Origin: Shimia gijangensis
GTDB taxonomy: Bacteria; Pseudomonadota; Alphaproteobacteria; Rhodobacterales; Rhodobacteraceae
Direction of reading: 5' to 3'
Assembly (NCBI RefSeq): GCF_900142085.1
Contig: NZ_FQZQ01000017.1
Span: forward strand, 1-64,000
DNA length: 64,000 bases
The position numbers and the translations under genes were made by a program. The notes under the pieces were generated by a model, which ran no database searches, had not been told where the DNA came from, and worked only from the letters and a program-made list of their open reading frames with translations. How positions within the stretch are numbered: the first letter of the stretch is position 1; the number at the start of each line of letters is the position of its first letter. Of the stretch, positions 15,414 to 25,721 are shown piece after piece.

Positions 15414-18284
15414 TCAGACCTCCGCCTTTTCAGTATTGTCCAAGGGTGGGTCATCCCTCTCTGGGTTGATGTCCATTGGGTGTTCCGGTTCGATACCGGG
15501 CTGCCATGCATACCGGGCGAGGCTTTCCAGTGCCAAAAGAACCGCGCCGGAAACCGCCAGGAAAACACCAAGGTCAAATAACGCGGCTGTGGCCAGTTCG
15601 AATTTATCCAGACCAGGCAGATAGACATACCCAAAGGCGCTGGTCAGGAAGGGCAGATCGTTGAACCATGCCCCCATACCTGTGGCGGCTGCGATAAGAA
15701 CGCCGCTGCCGATCACACCATGATACGGAAAGGTTTGGCGGGCCGCAGTCCATGCAAACCCCGACGCCATGTATTGCATCACAAATGCAATCGCGACGAC
15801 GAGCCCTGCGATAAAGCCCCCCCCCGGAAGATTGTGCCCACGAAAGAAGATATACACACCCACCATCAAGGCGATCGGCATCATCACGCGCGTGACGACA
15901 ACCATCATCAACGGGTGCGCGTCTCCGGCTCTTTGCCTGTCGGGTTTACGGTTCAAAAGCTTGGCGCGCACATTTGAGGCTAGGATCGCTTCGGTCAGCG
16001 CGAAAATCACCACTGCGGCAATACCCAGAACGATGATCTCTCCAAAGGTATCAAATCCACGAAAATCGACCAGAATAACGTTCACAACATTGGTACCACC
16101 GCCGCCCTTATACGAGTTGGCAAGGTGAAACTCGGAAATGGAGGGTTGCGAAAATGTGCCTCGCAGAATGGCATAGGCCAATCCGCCAACCCCCAGACCC
16201 GCCGTGCCTGCAATCACGAGGTCTCTGGCACGTCTTTGCAGGGTGCTTGCGACAGGGGTGGTTTTGGGCATGAAGTTCAATGCGAGCAACAGCAAGATGA
16301 TGGTCACCACTTCGACCGATATCTGCGTCAGTGCCAAATCCGGCGCTGAGAAATAGTTGAACAACAGCGACACCATCAGGCCTGTAACACCAATGACCAC
16401 CAACGCCAGCAGGCGGTTGCGGTGGAACACGACGACACAGCTGGCCGAGACCACCAGACAAACCCATCCGACGACGGCCAATGCGTCAATGTCGGTCATG
16501 GCGGATTGCGCGGCTGGCAAAGTGCCGGTGAAATAGGCGTAGAGCCCCATGACAAGCGTAAAGACTGTGAAAATCGCAGCATACCGGGTCAGCGCGCCAT
16601 CATGCAGCGTGGCGGTAATGCGATCGGACAGACGGCTCACGACCCCAACACCCGCGTCAAAAATGGTCTTGGCCTCTGGGCGCGGCGCAGCATTCCACAA
16701 CCGCTCTAGGGCTTTGTGCTGCCACAGCAGGAACAGACCCGCGACCGTGGCAAAGGCTGACATGTAAAGGGCAGGGGTGAAGCCGTGCCAGATTTTGAGA
16801 GAGTAATACGGGAGTTTCGCATCCCCTATCACCGCCTGCGACGCAATCGCCACAAGTGGCCCCACGATGACACTCGAAAACAGGCCGATCAGAACCACGA
16901 GGCTGACCAGCAAGGCTGGCGGCAACCAAAGACCGGGGCCAGGATCATGGGGATGTGCCGGATAATCGGATCGTTCAGGGCCAAGAAAGGTGTGGGCAAT
17001 CAGGCGGAAAGAATAGGCCGCCGAAAACGACGCGCCAATCACCACAAGGGCCGGAAGGATGTAATGCGAATGCCACCAAACCGTATGGGCCGCTTCTTCG
17101 AGCATCATTTCCTTGGACAAAAACCCATTCAATGGCGGAATGCCCGCCATCGACAGGCTGGCAAGTGCGGCCATGGCAAAAGTCACAGGCATCAGTTTGC
17201 GCAAGCCCCCCAACCGTTTGATATCGCGTGTACCGGTCTCGTGATCGATGATCCCGGCCGTCATAAACAGGGCGGCTTTGAATGTGGCGTGGTTGATAAT
17301 GTGGAACACGGCGGTGACAGCGGCAATCTTGGTGCCAAACCCCAAGAGCATTGTGATCAGACCAAGGTGGCTGACAGTCGAGAACGCCAAAAGCGCCTTA
17401 AGATCATCCTTGAACAGCGCGATCTTGGCCCCCAAAACCATTGTCACAAGGCCCGTTGTCGCAACGATATAGAACCACGCTTCGGTGCCCGCCAACACTG
17501 GCCAAAGACGCGCCATCAGGAACAGCCCAGCTTTGACCATCGTGGCCGAGTGCAAATAGGCCGAAACCGGGGTGGGGGCCGCCATCGCGTGCGGCAGCCA
17601 GAAATGGAACGGAAACTGCGCCGATTTAGCAAACGCACCAATCAGGATTAGGATCAGTGCCGCGAGATAATGAGGCGACGCCTGAATGACATCCTTTTGG
17701 GTGAGGATAACACTAAGGTCATAGCTCCCTGCGATTTGCCCAAGAATGAGCAACCCAGCAATCATCGCAAGCCCGCCCATACCCGTGACGGTCAGCGCCA
17801 TACGTGCACCTTGGCGTCCTTCCGGCAGGTGTTTCCAAAACCCGATCAACAGGAACGATGACAGGGATGTAAGCTCCCAAAAGACGAGTAAAAGCAGTAT
17901 GTTGTCTGAGAGAACGATGCCAACCATCGCCCCCTGAAACATGAGCAGATACGCATAGAACTGCCCCATAGGATCCTGACGCGACAGATAAAACCGCGCA
18001 TAGACGATGATCAGCAGCCCAATCCCCAAGATGAGACCCGCAAACAGCAAACCCAGCCCATCAAGGAAAAAGTTTGCATTGAGGCCCAGTCCCGGCACCC
18101 ATTCAATCCGCGTGTGAACAACCTGCCCCGAGAAAACCTCGGGTGCGTGGGTTAACAACCCAACCAATGCCAACAGAGTGGTCAATCCCGCAGACCAAGC
18201 CGCAGCATTGCGCCCCGCACGGATAAGCAAAGGTGGAAGGAATGCGCCCAGAAACGGCAACAGTGCAATTAGGATTAAGGACAC
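15414..18284 (-). CDS. mnhA: Fused subunit A/B of the Mrp monovalent cation/proton antiporter
   Basis: At 956 residues this protein joins MnhA (about residues 1-780; NuoL-like, with LLLVFWELTSLSSFLLIGFWKH and QFPFHFWLPHAMAAPTPVSAYLHSATMVKAGLF) to a C-terminal MnhB domain (about 800-930; GHNLPGGGFIAGLVVAIAFV). Fusion of A and B is the hallmark of group 2 Mrp operons such as pha of Sinorhizobium. The GTG start at 18284 has GAAGAGG 8-14 nt upstream. The complex exports Na+ or K+ in exchange for protons and supports pH and salt homeostasis; which ion cannot be told here. Confidence 0.94.
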   Translation of the reverse strand: MSLILIALLPFLGAFLPPLLIRAGRNAAAWSAGLTTLLALVGLLTHAPEVFSGQVVHTRIEWVPGLGLNANFFLDGLGLLFAGLILGIGLLIIVYARFYLSRQDPMGQFYAYLLMFQGAMVGIVLSDNILLLLVFWELTSLSSFLLIGFWKHLPEGRQGARMALTVTGMGGLAMIAGLLILGQIAGSYDLSVILTQKDVIQASPHYLAALILILIGAFAKSAQFPFHFWLPHAMAAPTPVSAYLHSATMVKAGLFLMARLWPVLAGTEAWFYIVATTGLVTMVLGAKIALFKDDLKALLAFSTVSHLGLITMLLGFGTKIAAVTAVFHIINHATFKAALFMTAGIIDHETGTRDIKRLGGLRKLMPVTFAMAALASLSMAGIPPLNGFLSKEMMLEEAAHTVWWHSHYILPALVVIGASFSAAYSFRLIAHTFLGPERSDYPAHPHDPGPGLWLPPALLVSLVVLIGLFSSVIVGPLVAIASQAVIGDAKLPYYSLKIWHGFTPALYMSAFATVAGLFLLWQHKALERLWNAAPRPEAKTIFDAGVGVVSRLSDRITATLHDGALTRYAAIFTVFTLVMGLYAYFTGTLPAAQSAMTDIDALAVVGWVCLVVSASCVVVFHRNRLLALVVIGVTGLMVSLLFNYFSAPDLALTQISVEVVTIILLLLALNFMPKTTPVASTLQRRARDLVIAGTAGLGVGGLAYAILRGTFSQPSISEFHLANSYKGGGGTNVVNVILVDFRGFDTFGEIIVLGIAAVVIFALTEAILASNVRAKLLNRKPDRQRAGDAHPLMMVVVTRVMMPIALMVGVYIFFRGHNLPGGGFIAGLVVAIAFVMQYMASGFAWTAARQTFPYHGVIGSGVLIAAATGMGAWFNDLPFLTSAFGYVYLPGLDKFELATAALFDLGVFLAVSGAVLLALESLARYAWQPGIEPEHPMDINPERDDPPLDNTEKAEV

Positions 18285-18608
18285 TGGAGATACCTCTTCG
18301 ATCTACAAGTGGAAAACGCCGAATTTTCGATCTGAGAGAAGTCTTCGGGTATATAAGTGCGAATATAGCTCATACTGTGCATCGTTAATTGAAATTATCC
18401 TTCGTAGCCAGTGTCAAGGCATGCGCATCGACTAATCCACAATGTGGGCTGACTTAAGGGAAGATTCTCGTGTTGAACTGCATCGTTTTGCCCAAGGGTC
18501 GCAAATTGAATTGGCGCTCGGGCCGTCTTGTGGTTTTGTTTTTTGAAACTCATGCTGTAAGAACGCTTTTTGGCGTTGGTTCGGCAATACCTAATTCTGG
18601 GGATTTTC
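18285..18608. other. 324-bp divergent intergenic region between mnhA and the VOC gene
   Basis: No gene was seen. It is AT-richer than its flanks and should contain the promoters of the mnh operon (leftward) and the VOC-GNAT pair (rightward). A leftward TTGACA lies at the complement of 18412-18417, with AT-rich sequence after it, and TTCGATCT occurs twice (18297-18304 and 18326-18333) close to the mnhA start. These are weak signals. Confidence 0.4.
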
Positions 18609-19214
18609 ATGTATTTGGATCATTTAGCGGTTGCTGGGGACACTCTGGAAGCGGCGGTCGCCCATGTAGAGGCCTCATTGGGTGTCAAAATGGGCGCTGT
18701 TGGCCGCCATACACATTTCGGAACGCACAATCGGCTGATTGGTCTTGAGGATGGCTTGTATCTTGAGGCCATTGCCATTGATCCGGATGCAGCCCCCTTG
18801 CCCTATGCGCGCTGGTTTGACCTTGATGAATTTTCCGGCGCCGCGCGACTGAACAACTGGATTTGTCATGTCGATGATCTGGGAACGGCCTTGCGTGATC
18901 TTCCCAAAGGGGCAGGGCAGCCCGTTGCCCTCACCCGGGGGGATTTGCGCTGGCTGATGGCAGTGCCTGACAATGGCAAACTGCCCTGTGACGGCGGATT
19001 TCCCGCATTGATCGAATGGCAAGTGCCGGAACCACCGGGAAAAAATCTGCCATCCTCGGGTCTTCGTATGACGTTGTTGGAGGTGGCCCATCCCGAAGCT
19101 GCATGGCTGCGAGAAACCTTGCCCATAAAAGACGCGCGTTTGGCGTTTGTGGAAGGGCCTTTTGCTTTGCGGGCCCATTTTGAAACACCAAATGGTACGC
19201 GGGTTTTGGAGTGA
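18609..19214 (+). CDS. VOC family protein with glyoxalase-like domain
   Basis: The 201-residue product starts MYLDHLAVAGDTLEAAVAHV and contains THFGTHNRLIGL and YLEAIAI, a pattern of the glyoxalase-like (PF13468 type) vicinal oxygen chelate fold. Members bind a metal and act on varied substrates, none assigned for this branch. The ATG at 18609 follows GGGG; an upstream frame to 18570 has no better site. Its stop overlaps the next start by 4 bases (GTGA), so it is co-expressed with the acetyltransferase. Confidence 0.82.
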   Translation: MYLDHLAVAGDTLEAAVAHVEASLGVKMGAVGRHTHFGTHNRLIGLEDGLYLEAIAIDPDAAPLPYARWFDLDEFSGAARLNNWICHVDDLGTALRDLPKGAGQPVALTRGDLRWLMAVPDNGKLPCDGGFPALIEWQVPEPPGKNLPSSGLRMTLLEVAHPEAAWLRETLPIKDARLAFVEGPFALRAHFETPNGTRVLE

Positions 19215-19690
19215 TCATCCGGCCGGCCAAAGGTTCTGACGCCAGAGCCATTACCGCGATCTGGAATCAAGAGATCATTGAAGGCGTCAGCACGTTCAAT
19301 TCCCAGGAAAAATCAGTGTCTTCCGTTTGCGACGCAATACTCAGCCGCCCAAATGCGTTCCTTGTGGCAGAAAGTGACGGGGTCGTCGCAGGGTTCGCAA
19401 CCTATTCCCAGTTTCGGGCGGGCGTTGGCTATGCCCATTCGGTTGAACACACAGTTTATCTTGCGGCGGAATATCGTGGGCAAGGGGGGGGGCGTGCCCT
19501 GATGGCCGGGCTGGAAAAGGTGGCAAAAGAGGCTGGCGTTCATGTGGTAGTTGCCGGAATTGGGGGCGAAAACCTGTCTGGAATTGCGTTTCACAAGGCG
19601 CTTGGCTTTGTCGAAACCGGTCGAATGCCGCAAACAGGGCGCAAGTTTGATCGTTGGATGGACCTTGTGCTGATGCAGAAAATTCTGTGA
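19211..19690 (+). CDS. GNAT N-acetyltransferase, phosphinothricin acetyltransferase-like
   Basis: A 159-residue single-domain GNAT enzyme. IIRPAKGSDARAITAIWNQEI at the N-terminus, VEHTVYLAAEYRGQGGGRALM (acetyl-CoA loop R-G-Q-G-G-G) and AFHKALGFVETGRM at the C-terminus match the Pat/YncA group, which acetylates phosphinothricin, methionine sulfone or related amines. The GTG start overlaps the VOC gene stop by 4 bases. The true substrate is unknown. Confidence 0.88.
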   Translation: MIIRPAKGSDARAITAIWNQEIIEGVSTFNSQEKSVSSVCDAILSRPNAFLVAESDGVVAGFATYSQFRAGVGYAHSVEHTVYLAAEYRGQGGGRALMAGLEKVAKEAGVHVVVAGIGGENLSGIAFHKALGFVETGRMPQTGRKFDRWMDLVLMQKIL

Positions 19691-19732
19691 CGCAGCACTG
19701 GCAATCGCAGGCTTAGGACTTACAATACCACT

Positions 19733-20413
19733 ATGTCGATCTGGACCCGAATAAGTGACGCTGTCTCGGCGCTGGCCAAAGGCGAAAGCCTGTCCAGCGT
19801 ATTTGACCGCCTTAATTCCCCGCCGGAGCGGTCGGTGGCCTTTGCCATTGCCGTGGTCGCGCTTGGCGCCAAGATGGCCAAAGCCGATGGGCTGGTGACC
19901 CGTGATGAGGTCACTGCCTTTCGCGAGGTGTTTCAGATCGCCCGGGCGGACGAGGCAGGGGCTGCGCGTATCTTTAATCTGGCCCGCAAAGATGTCGCCG
20001 GGTTTGAAGAATATGCCTGGCGGATCAAGGGGTTGTTCGGGCAGGCAAGCGAAAGCTATAGCGACCTGATGGAAGGCCTGTTCCACATTGCCATGGCCGA
20101 TGGTGAATATCACGAAAACGAAGATGTGTTTTTGATGCGGGTGGCTGAAATCTTTGGCATGTCTGATCGCGATTTCCGTGCGTTACGGGCGCGCTTTGTG
20201 CCGGATGCACACCATGACCCCTTTACCGTTTTGGGCGTCAGCCCGGACATGTCTTACGATGAGATTCGCAAAATCTGGCGAAAACTTGTGCGTGAAACCC
20301 ATCCTGACAGCATGATGGCGCGCGGCGTACCCGAAGAAGCCATCAAACTGGCCGAAAAACGCATGATCGACATCAATCGCGCCTGGGACGAGATCAACGG
20401 ATCGTCAACCTGA
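19733..20413 (+). CDS. TerB/DjlA-like protein with C-terminal J domain
   Basis: This 226-residue protein has a helical TerB-like domain (about residues 25-145; VVALGAKMAKADGLVTRDEV, then HIAMADGEYHENEDVFLMRVAEIFGMS) and a DnaJ domain at the end (about 162-225) with the HPD tripeptide in ETHPDSM. The same order occurs in DjlA, but the N-terminal membrane helix of E. coli DjlA is absent, so it is probably cytoplasmic or peripheral. It likely recruits DnaK to unknown clients. Its stop overlaps the next ATG (TGATG). Confidence 0.87.
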   Translation: MSIWTRISDAVSALAKGESLSSVFDRLNSPPERSVAFAIAVVALGAKMAKADGLVTRDEVTAFREVFQIARADEAGAARIFNLARKDVAGFEEYAWRIKGLFGQASESYSDLMEGLFHIAMADGEYHENEDVFLMRVAEIFGMSDRDFRALRARFVPDAHHDPFTVLGVSPDMSYDEIRKIWRKLVRETHPDSMMARGVPEEAIKLAEKRMIDINRAWDEINGSST

Positions 20414-21438
20414 TGCGCATTGCCACTTATAACGTTGAGTGGTTTTCCAATCTGTTTGATACAACCGACCATCTTTTGATGGATGACGGCTGGTCGGGGC
20501 GTCAGGACGTCACCCGTGCTCAGCAGATTGAGGCGTTGGGCATCGTGTTTACCGCCGTAGATGCGGACGCTTGGATGATCATCGAAGCCCCGGATCAAAA
20601 CGGCAAGCATTCAACTGAAATGGCGCTGGAAAACTTTGCTGCTGCGTTTGAGCTACACGCCAGCAAAGCCTTGTTGGGTTTCGGCAATGACACCCAGCAA
20701 GAAATTGCGCTGCTTTATGACCCGAAAAAGTTGCGGGCGCGGCATGATCCCCAAGGGGTTGAGATCGGCCAAAAGGGTGCCGCGGATACCCCCCGATTTG
20801 ATGGGGTGTTTCGCATAGATCTGGATGTGGATGCGACCCAGGATACTGTACGGTTTTCCAAACCGCCACTAGAGGTCGCGCTGACGACGGACAAAGGCAA
20901 CGACCTGCGCCTGATCGGGGCGCATCTGAAATCAAAAGCGCCGCATGGGGCGCGGGGTCGCGATGCGGTGATGCGTCTTTCGATTGCAAATAGGCGCAAA
21001 CAATTGGCGCAGGCGATCTGGCTGCGCCAGCGCGTGGAGCAACACCTTGACCAAGGCGATCCTCTTATTCTTCTGGGGGATCTCAATGATGGTCCTGGGC
21101 TGGATGAATACGAAAATCTGTTTGGTCGATCCTCGGTTGAAATTGTGATGGGAGAAGAGGGAGAGAACTGTTTGTTTGACCCCCATGCCCGGCAGGCGGC
21201 GAGGGCCCGGTTTGGCCCGCAAGCGACAACCTCCAGATTCTATTTGTCTAAGAAAAAGAAATATATACAGGCATTGTTGGACTACATCATGGTGTCGCCC
21301 GATCTGCGGTCGAAGAACCCGCAATGGCGTATCTGGCATCCCTTTGACGACCCAGATTGTTTTTCGATTCCCGAGTTGCGAGGCGCGCTTTTAACGGCCT
21401 CGGACCATTTTCCTGTTGTGCTGGATGTGGATGTCTAG
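20413..21438 (+). CDS. Endonuclease/exonuclease/phosphatase family protein
   Basis: The 341-residue protein has the EEP fold: MRIATYNVEWFSNLF at the start (metal-binding Asn), HLKSKAPHGARGRDAVMR, ILLGDLNDGPG (catalytic Asp-Leu-Asn) and the closing SDHFPVVLDV (Asp-His pair). It is therefore a metal-dependent phosphodiesterase or nuclease of unknown substrate. No signal peptide is visible, so it is cytoplasmic. Start overlaps the upstream stop by one base, indicating coupled translation with the J-domain gene. Confidence 0.87.
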   Translation: MRIATYNVEWFSNLFDTTDHLLMDDGWSGRQDVTRAQQIEALGIVFTAVDADAWMIIEAPDQNGKHSTEMALENFAAAFELHASKALLGFGNDTQQEIALLYDPKKLRARHDPQGVEIGQKGAADTPRFDGVFRIDLDVDATQDTVRFSKPPLEVALTTDKGNDLRLIGAHLKSKAPHGARGRDAVMRLSIANRRKQLAQAIWLRQRVEQHLDQGDPLILLGDLNDGPGLDEYENLFGRSSVEIVMGEEGENCLFDPHARQAARARFGPQATTSRFYLSKKKKYIQALLDYIMVSPDLRSKNPQWRIWHPFDDPDCFSIPELRGALLTASDHFPVVLDVDV

Positions 21439-21474
21439 GGTTTAAATACGCGCCGGATTTCCTATGTTAGGGTC

Positions 21475-21852
21475 ATGAAACCTGTATCGATTGCCCCTCG
21501 TTTTGTTCTATGTCTTGCGTTGATCGCAAGCCCGGTTGTTGCTGAAGACTCTGAGGACGGCCTGAGCCTCATGGAAGAAGGCGCAATGCTGTTTTTGAGG
21601 GGATTGCAAAAGCAGGTTGAGCCAACATTGGAAGACCTCGGGGCTTTGGCCGAAGAGGTTGGACCGGCGCTGAAATCCTTTGCCGATGAGATGGGCCCCG
21701 CTTTGGGTGCGTTGTTGGACGAGGTTGAAGACTGGAGTGCCTATCACCCACCAGAAATTCTGGACAACGGGGATATCATCATCCGTCGCAAGCCTCCTGA
21801 GGCGGCGCCAGACGCGGCCCCGGAAGATGACAAAGAACAGATTGATCTTTAA
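21475..21852 (+). CDS. Secreted acidic conserved hypothetical protein
   Basis: This 125-residue protein has a signal peptide (APRFVLCLALIASPVVAE), a helical amphipathic middle with repeated PxLxxLxEEVGPAL-like turns, and an acidic tail. It is conserved in Rhodobacteraceae by my recollection and sometimes carries an unfounded ATPase label; no nucleotide-binding motif is present. It is 36 bp after the EEP gene and ends 5 bp before the convergent ppx stop. The function is unknown. Confidence 0.72.
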   Translation: MKPVSIAPRFVLCLALIASPVVAEDSEDGLSLMEEGAMLFLRGLQKQVEPTLEDLGALAEEVGPALKSFADEMGPALGALLDEVEDWSAYHPPEILDNGDIIIRRKPPEAAPDAAPEDDKEQIDL

Positions 21853-21857
21853 AAAGT

Positions 21858-23399
21858 CTACTTTGCCAAACGTACGATTGGCATTGATTCCAACGCCTCG
21901 GCCAAGGATTGAAACCGCGCTTCTGCCACTTCGCCAAACAGCGGCGCCGCGGATTTTGGCAATGTCAGATGCAGCTCGCGTTTTTTGGGACGCCACTTTA
22001 ACGTGCCCATCTCGGCAGAACTGTCCAACCACAGAATTGCGCCAAAGCGCAGGGCTTTGCCCAGAACTTCGGCTTGTTTTAACTGTTTTTCGTCCAAGAG
22101 TTCGTAAAGATCAGCAAACCGGGTGCCCTCTCGTTTGTTACGATAGCGATGCAGCAATGCCAGCCCAAGAAACACCCGCTCTGAATGGCGCAGGCCTCCC
22201 AGATTGGCGCGGGTTGCGTTGTCAAAACAGGTTTCCGCGCGATAATCGGGGTGCGCTCGCCAGCTGACATCATGCAGCAGGCAAGCCGCTCTGATGATGC
22301 GTTTGCGCTCATCCTTGGCGTTAGCAAACAGGGGCAGGATAAATTTGTACAACTCTTTGCCCAAACCGGGCAGGCGGGCATCCTTGGCTTCGGCAAAACG
22401 ACAAGATTCAATCAACGGATCACGCCGTCGCAGCCTGTCTGGCATTTGCTCATACAACATGCCTTCGCGAATACCATAAGAACTGACGGCGATATCGTGC
22501 GGTTTGAACCGCCGAACCACGCCTTTCAGGACATCAATCGCATAAGGCACCAGCGACATTCGGCTGGAAGAAACACCGCAACGTTGTCGCAACGCTTCCA
22601 GATCATTGCTCTTGATGTACTTGGCCGTTGCGTTGATGGCTTTTGCGGTCATCCTGTATTCATGCAGAACATGTAGCGGATACCCGCGCCTTTCCATGTC
22701 GATGCGCGCAATCGCCCGCCACGAGCCCCCCACCAGAAACAGGCGATTTCGCTGGCTACCCATCTGTTCTTTGAGCTGATCCAGCGTCTCATTGATATAG
22801 GCGTTGCGGCCTTTTTTGCCGCCTTTGATATCTCGCAATTTGAGTGGGCCAAGCGCAGATGTGACCCGTTTACCGACGCGGTCTTTGTCAATCTCGGCCA
22901 ACTCCATGGACGACCCGCCAATGTCGCAGACCAACCCATAAGAGCCGGGCCAGCCCAGCAGGACCCCCTGAGCAGACAGGCGCGCTTCTTCGGCGCCATC
23001 AATAACATGCACTTTCAGCCCCGTTTCGCGCAGGACCTCGGTGCAAAAATCGGCACCATCGTCGGCTTCGCGCACCGCAGCAGTGGCCACGGCCGTCAGG
23101 TCACTATGGCAAATCTGGCGGGCAATCTCCTGAAATCGGCGGATGGCCGACAAAGCCCGTTTGCGCCCCTCGGGGTTCAGTTTGCCTGTCTCAGACAGGC
23201 CCGCCCCCAACGCACACATGATCTTTTCGTTATAGAAATAGGCCGGGCTTCGGGCCGCGCCATCAAACACCACAAGCCGGACCGAGTTTGACCCAACGTC
23301 GACAACACCGACTCGCGACAAGGCGCGCGATGTGGCATCATCGAACAATGGCCGTCCAAACGGCCCCCACTCTTGTGCAGGTTCGTTGTTCCCGTCCAT
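21858..23399 (-). CDS. ppx: Exopolyphosphatase, Ppx/GppA family
   Basis: A 513-residue cytoplasmic enzyme that removes terminal phosphate from polyphosphate (or pppGpp). The actin-like ATPase-fold phosphate loops are seen: GVVDVGSNSVRLVVFDG near residue 32 and CDIGGSSMELAEI near residue 160. The C-terminal half carries an HD-like helical region (LLHDVSWRAHPDYRAE). It lies downstream of ppk on the same strand with a 52-bp gap, so synthesis and breakdown of polyphosphate are probably co-regulated. Confidence 0.93.
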   Translation of the reverse strand: MDGNNEPAQEWGPFGRPLFDDATSRALSRVGVVDVGSNSVRLVVFDGAARSPAYFYNEKIMCALGAGLSETGKLNPEGRKRALSAIRRFQEIARQICHSDLTAVATAAVREADDGADFCTEVLRETGLKVHVIDGAEEARLSAQGVLLGWPGSYGLVCDIGGSSMELAEIDKDRVGKRVTSALGPLKLRDIKGGKKGRNAYINETLDQLKEQMGSQRNRLFLVGGSWRAIARIDMERRGYPLHVLHEYRMTAKAINATAKYIKSNDLEALRQRCGVSSSRMSLVPYAIDVLKGVVRRFKPHDIAVSSYGIREGMLYEQMPDRLRRRDPLIESCRFAEAKDARLPGLGKELYKFILPLFANAKDERKRIIRAACLLHDVSWRAHPDYRAETCFDNATRANLGGLRHSERVFLGLALLHRYRNKREGTRFADLYELLDEKQLKQAEVLGKALRFGAILWLDSSAEMGTLKWRPKKRELHLTLPKSAAPLFGEVAEARFQSLAEALESMPIVRLAK

Positions 23400-23451
23400 G
23401 ATGCTCCCCGGTTCGGTTCCCGCTCCAATGTGCGACAGAGGGCGGGCGCGG

Positions 23452-25626
23452 TCAATCTTCGGTGTGGGTCAGTTTGGGCACATCCGACGCCCCGGCCGAG
23501 CCGCGCCCAGACAGGGAAGGGTTTTCCATAAAGAACCTGTGGCAATTGAACGCAAATTCACCTTCAGGGACAGCGCAACGGTCAAACTTGCCATCTGGCT
23601 TCATCACCCAGCTTTGCGCCACGTCCGCAAGGTTTGCGGCCATGATCTGGCTGACAATCTGGGCTTTGACGGTGGCGTTGGTCACCTCAATAAGGGTTTC
23701 GACCCGACGATTGAGGTTGCGGCCCATCCAGTCGGCCGACGAGATATAGACCCGTGCTTTCCTTGAGGGTAAGCCATGACCATTGCCAAAGCAGGCAATG
23801 CGAGAATGCTCCAGAAAGCGCCCCACAATAGACTTCACCCGGATGTTTTCCGAAAGACCTTTGACACCGGGGCGCAGCCCACAGATACCGCGAATGACCA
23901 GATCAATCTTCACGCCTGCCTGACTGGCTTCGTAAAGGGCGTCAATCACCTGCAGTTCGACCAGAGAGTTCATCTTTGCCCAAATCTGAGCAGGCTTGCC
24001 CGCCTTGGCGTGTTCCATCTCGTCTTTGATCCGCTGGATCAGCGTGGCTTTCAGCGAATGCGGAGAAATCGCAATGTTTTCCAACTTTTCAGGTTGCACA
24101 TAGCCGGAGAGATAGTTGAACACTTTGGTGGCGTCGCGGCCCAGTGACGTGTCACAGGTGAAAAAACTAAGGTCAGTGTAAATCTTGGCCGTAATGGGAT
24201 GATAGTTGCCGGTGCCGTAGTGGGTGTATGTGACCAGACGGTCATTCTCACGACGCACCACGGTCGAAATTTTTGCGTGAGTTTTCCATTCGGTAAACCC
24301 GTAGACCACATGCGCGCCCGCACGTTCCAATCGACGGGATTGGCGGATATTGGCAGCTTCGTCAAAGCGGGCTTTCAATTCAACCAGCGCGGTGACCGAT
24401 TTGCCATCCTCAGCAGCCTCGCACAGCGCCTCAACAATGGGCGAGTCCTTGGAGGTTCGATAAAGCGTTTGTTTGATCGCCAGAACATTTGGATCAGCGG
24501 CGGCCTGTTTCAGGAACCGCACAACCATATCAAAGGTTTCATAAGGATGGTGCAGCAACATGTCCTTTTGTTTGATGGCGGCAAACATGTCTCCGTCGTG
24601 GTCTTGAACCCGTTCCGGCACACGCGGCGCAAATGACGGCCACAACAGGTCGGGACGTTCGTCCAAAACCAGCTCGCTCAGATCAGCGATGCCGATCATA
24701 CCGTCCACTTCGACCACCTCGTCAGGGTCGACATGCAGTTCGCGCATGATTGTCGATCGTAGGACCTCAGGTGCGCCGGTCGAGATTTTCATCCGCACGA
24801 CTTCGCCGCGACGACGGCGCTTCAGGGCCACTTCAAATTCGCGTACAAGATCTTCGGCTTCTTCTTCGACTTCCAGATCGCTGTCGCGCAGAACACGGAA
24901 CGTGCAGTGCCCTTTGGCTTTGTAGCCGGGGAACAGGCTGTCCAGATGCAGCAAAAGCAGGTTTTCCAGTGGCAGGAAGCGATGGCAGCCAGGTTCAGAC
25001 GGCAGGCGCACAAAGCGATCAATTTGATGCGGGATGGGCAGCAATGCCTTAAGCACGCGCTTGTCTTTGTTGCGCACCAGTTGCAGCGCCAGCGTGTAGC
25101 CAGTGTTGGGGATAAACGGAAACGGGTGGGCCGGATCGATGGCCAGTGGTGACAGGACCGGGAAGACCTGATTGAGAAACACGTCAGACAGAAATTCTGC
25201 GTCAGTCTCGTTGATGGCTTCATAGTCCAGAATGGTGATGTTCTGGCCTTCCATTTCGTGCCTGAGCAGCCGGAACATGCGTTGCTGGGATTGCAGCAAA
25301 TCACGGGCGTCGTCATTGATCAGATCAAGCTGTTCGGTGGGCGACAAACCGTCCTGTGCAGGGGTCTGGTTGCCTTCGCGTTGCAGCTCTCGCAGGCCAG
25401 CAACCCGCACCGTATAAAACTCATCCAGATTGGTGGCCGAGATCGACAGAAACCGCAGTCGCTCCAGCAAAGGTACCCGTGGATTTTCAGCCTCTTCCAG
25501 CACCCGCCAGTTGAACCCAAGCCAGCTGAGCTCGCGATTGTAAAAACGGCCCGGTCCGGTCAGATCGATTCCAGGCAGGTCAACAGGAATTGGCAGGTCA
25601 GATTTTAAGAAATCAGCATGAGACAT
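23452..25626 (-). CDS. ppk: Polyphosphate kinase 1
   Basis: The 724-residue enzyme polymerises the gamma phosphate of ATP into polyphosphate. The N-terminal domain shows [20 protein letters not shown], a PPK1 hallmark. The C-terminal phospholipase D-like domains contain [28 protein letters not shown] (the phosphorylated His of the HxK motif) and [17 protein letters not shown]. Length is normal. It is 95 bp downstream of hda. ATG at 25626 starts [10 protein letters not shown]. No clear Pho box was recognised upstream. Confidence 0.96.
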   Translation of the reverse strand: MSHADFLKSDLPIPVDLPGIDLTGPGRFYNRELSWLGFNWRVLEEAENPRVPLLERLRFLSISATNLDEFYTVRVAGLRELQREGNQTPAQDGLSPTEQLDLINDDARDLLQSQQRMFRLLRHEMEGQNITILDYEAINETDAEFLSDVFLNQVFPVLSPLAIDPAHPFPFIPNTGYTLALQLVRNKDKRVLKALLPIPHQIDRFVRLPSEPGCHRFLPLENLLLLHLDSLFPGYKAKGHCTFRVLRDSDLEVEEEAEDLVREFEVALKRRRRGEVVRMKISTGAPEVLRSTIMRELHVDPDEVVEVDGMIGIADLSELVLDERPDLLWPSFAPRVPERVQDHDGDMFAAIKQKDMLLHHPYETFDMVVRFLKQAAADPNVLAIKQTLYRTSKDSPIVEALCEAAEDGKSVTALVELKARFDEAANIRQSRRLERAGAHVVYGFTEWKTHAKISTVVRRENDRLVTYTHYGTGNYHPITAKIYTDLSFFTCDTSLGRDATKVFNYLSGYVQPEKLENIAISPHSLKATLIQRIKDEMEHAKAGKPAQIWAKMNSLVELQVIDALYEASQAGVKIDLVIRGICGLRPGVKGLSENIRVKSIVGRFLEHSRIACFGNGHGLPSRKARVYISSADWMGRNLNRRVETLIEVTNATVKAQIVSQIMAANLADVAQSWVMKPDGKFDRCAVPEGEFAFNCHRFFMENPSLSGRGSAGASDVPKLTHTED

Positions 25627-25721
25627 GAGGATACTCTGTCAGTCAAAGATGAAGGGTGTATGATGCGAAGTGCTAGTATCTGCCTGTTTTCGCAGGAAGT
25701 CCAGCCGACCAAATGTCACTG

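Noticed and set aside
16785-17651. Plus-strand frame of 288 codons opposite mnhA
   Set aside because: Low-complexity, Arg/Lys/His-rich translation typical of the reverse strand of a membrane protein gene; no start signal.
18297-18333. TTCGATCT direct repeat near mnhA
   Set aside because: Eight bases repeated at 29-bp spacing with no palindromy; too short to treat as a site by itself.
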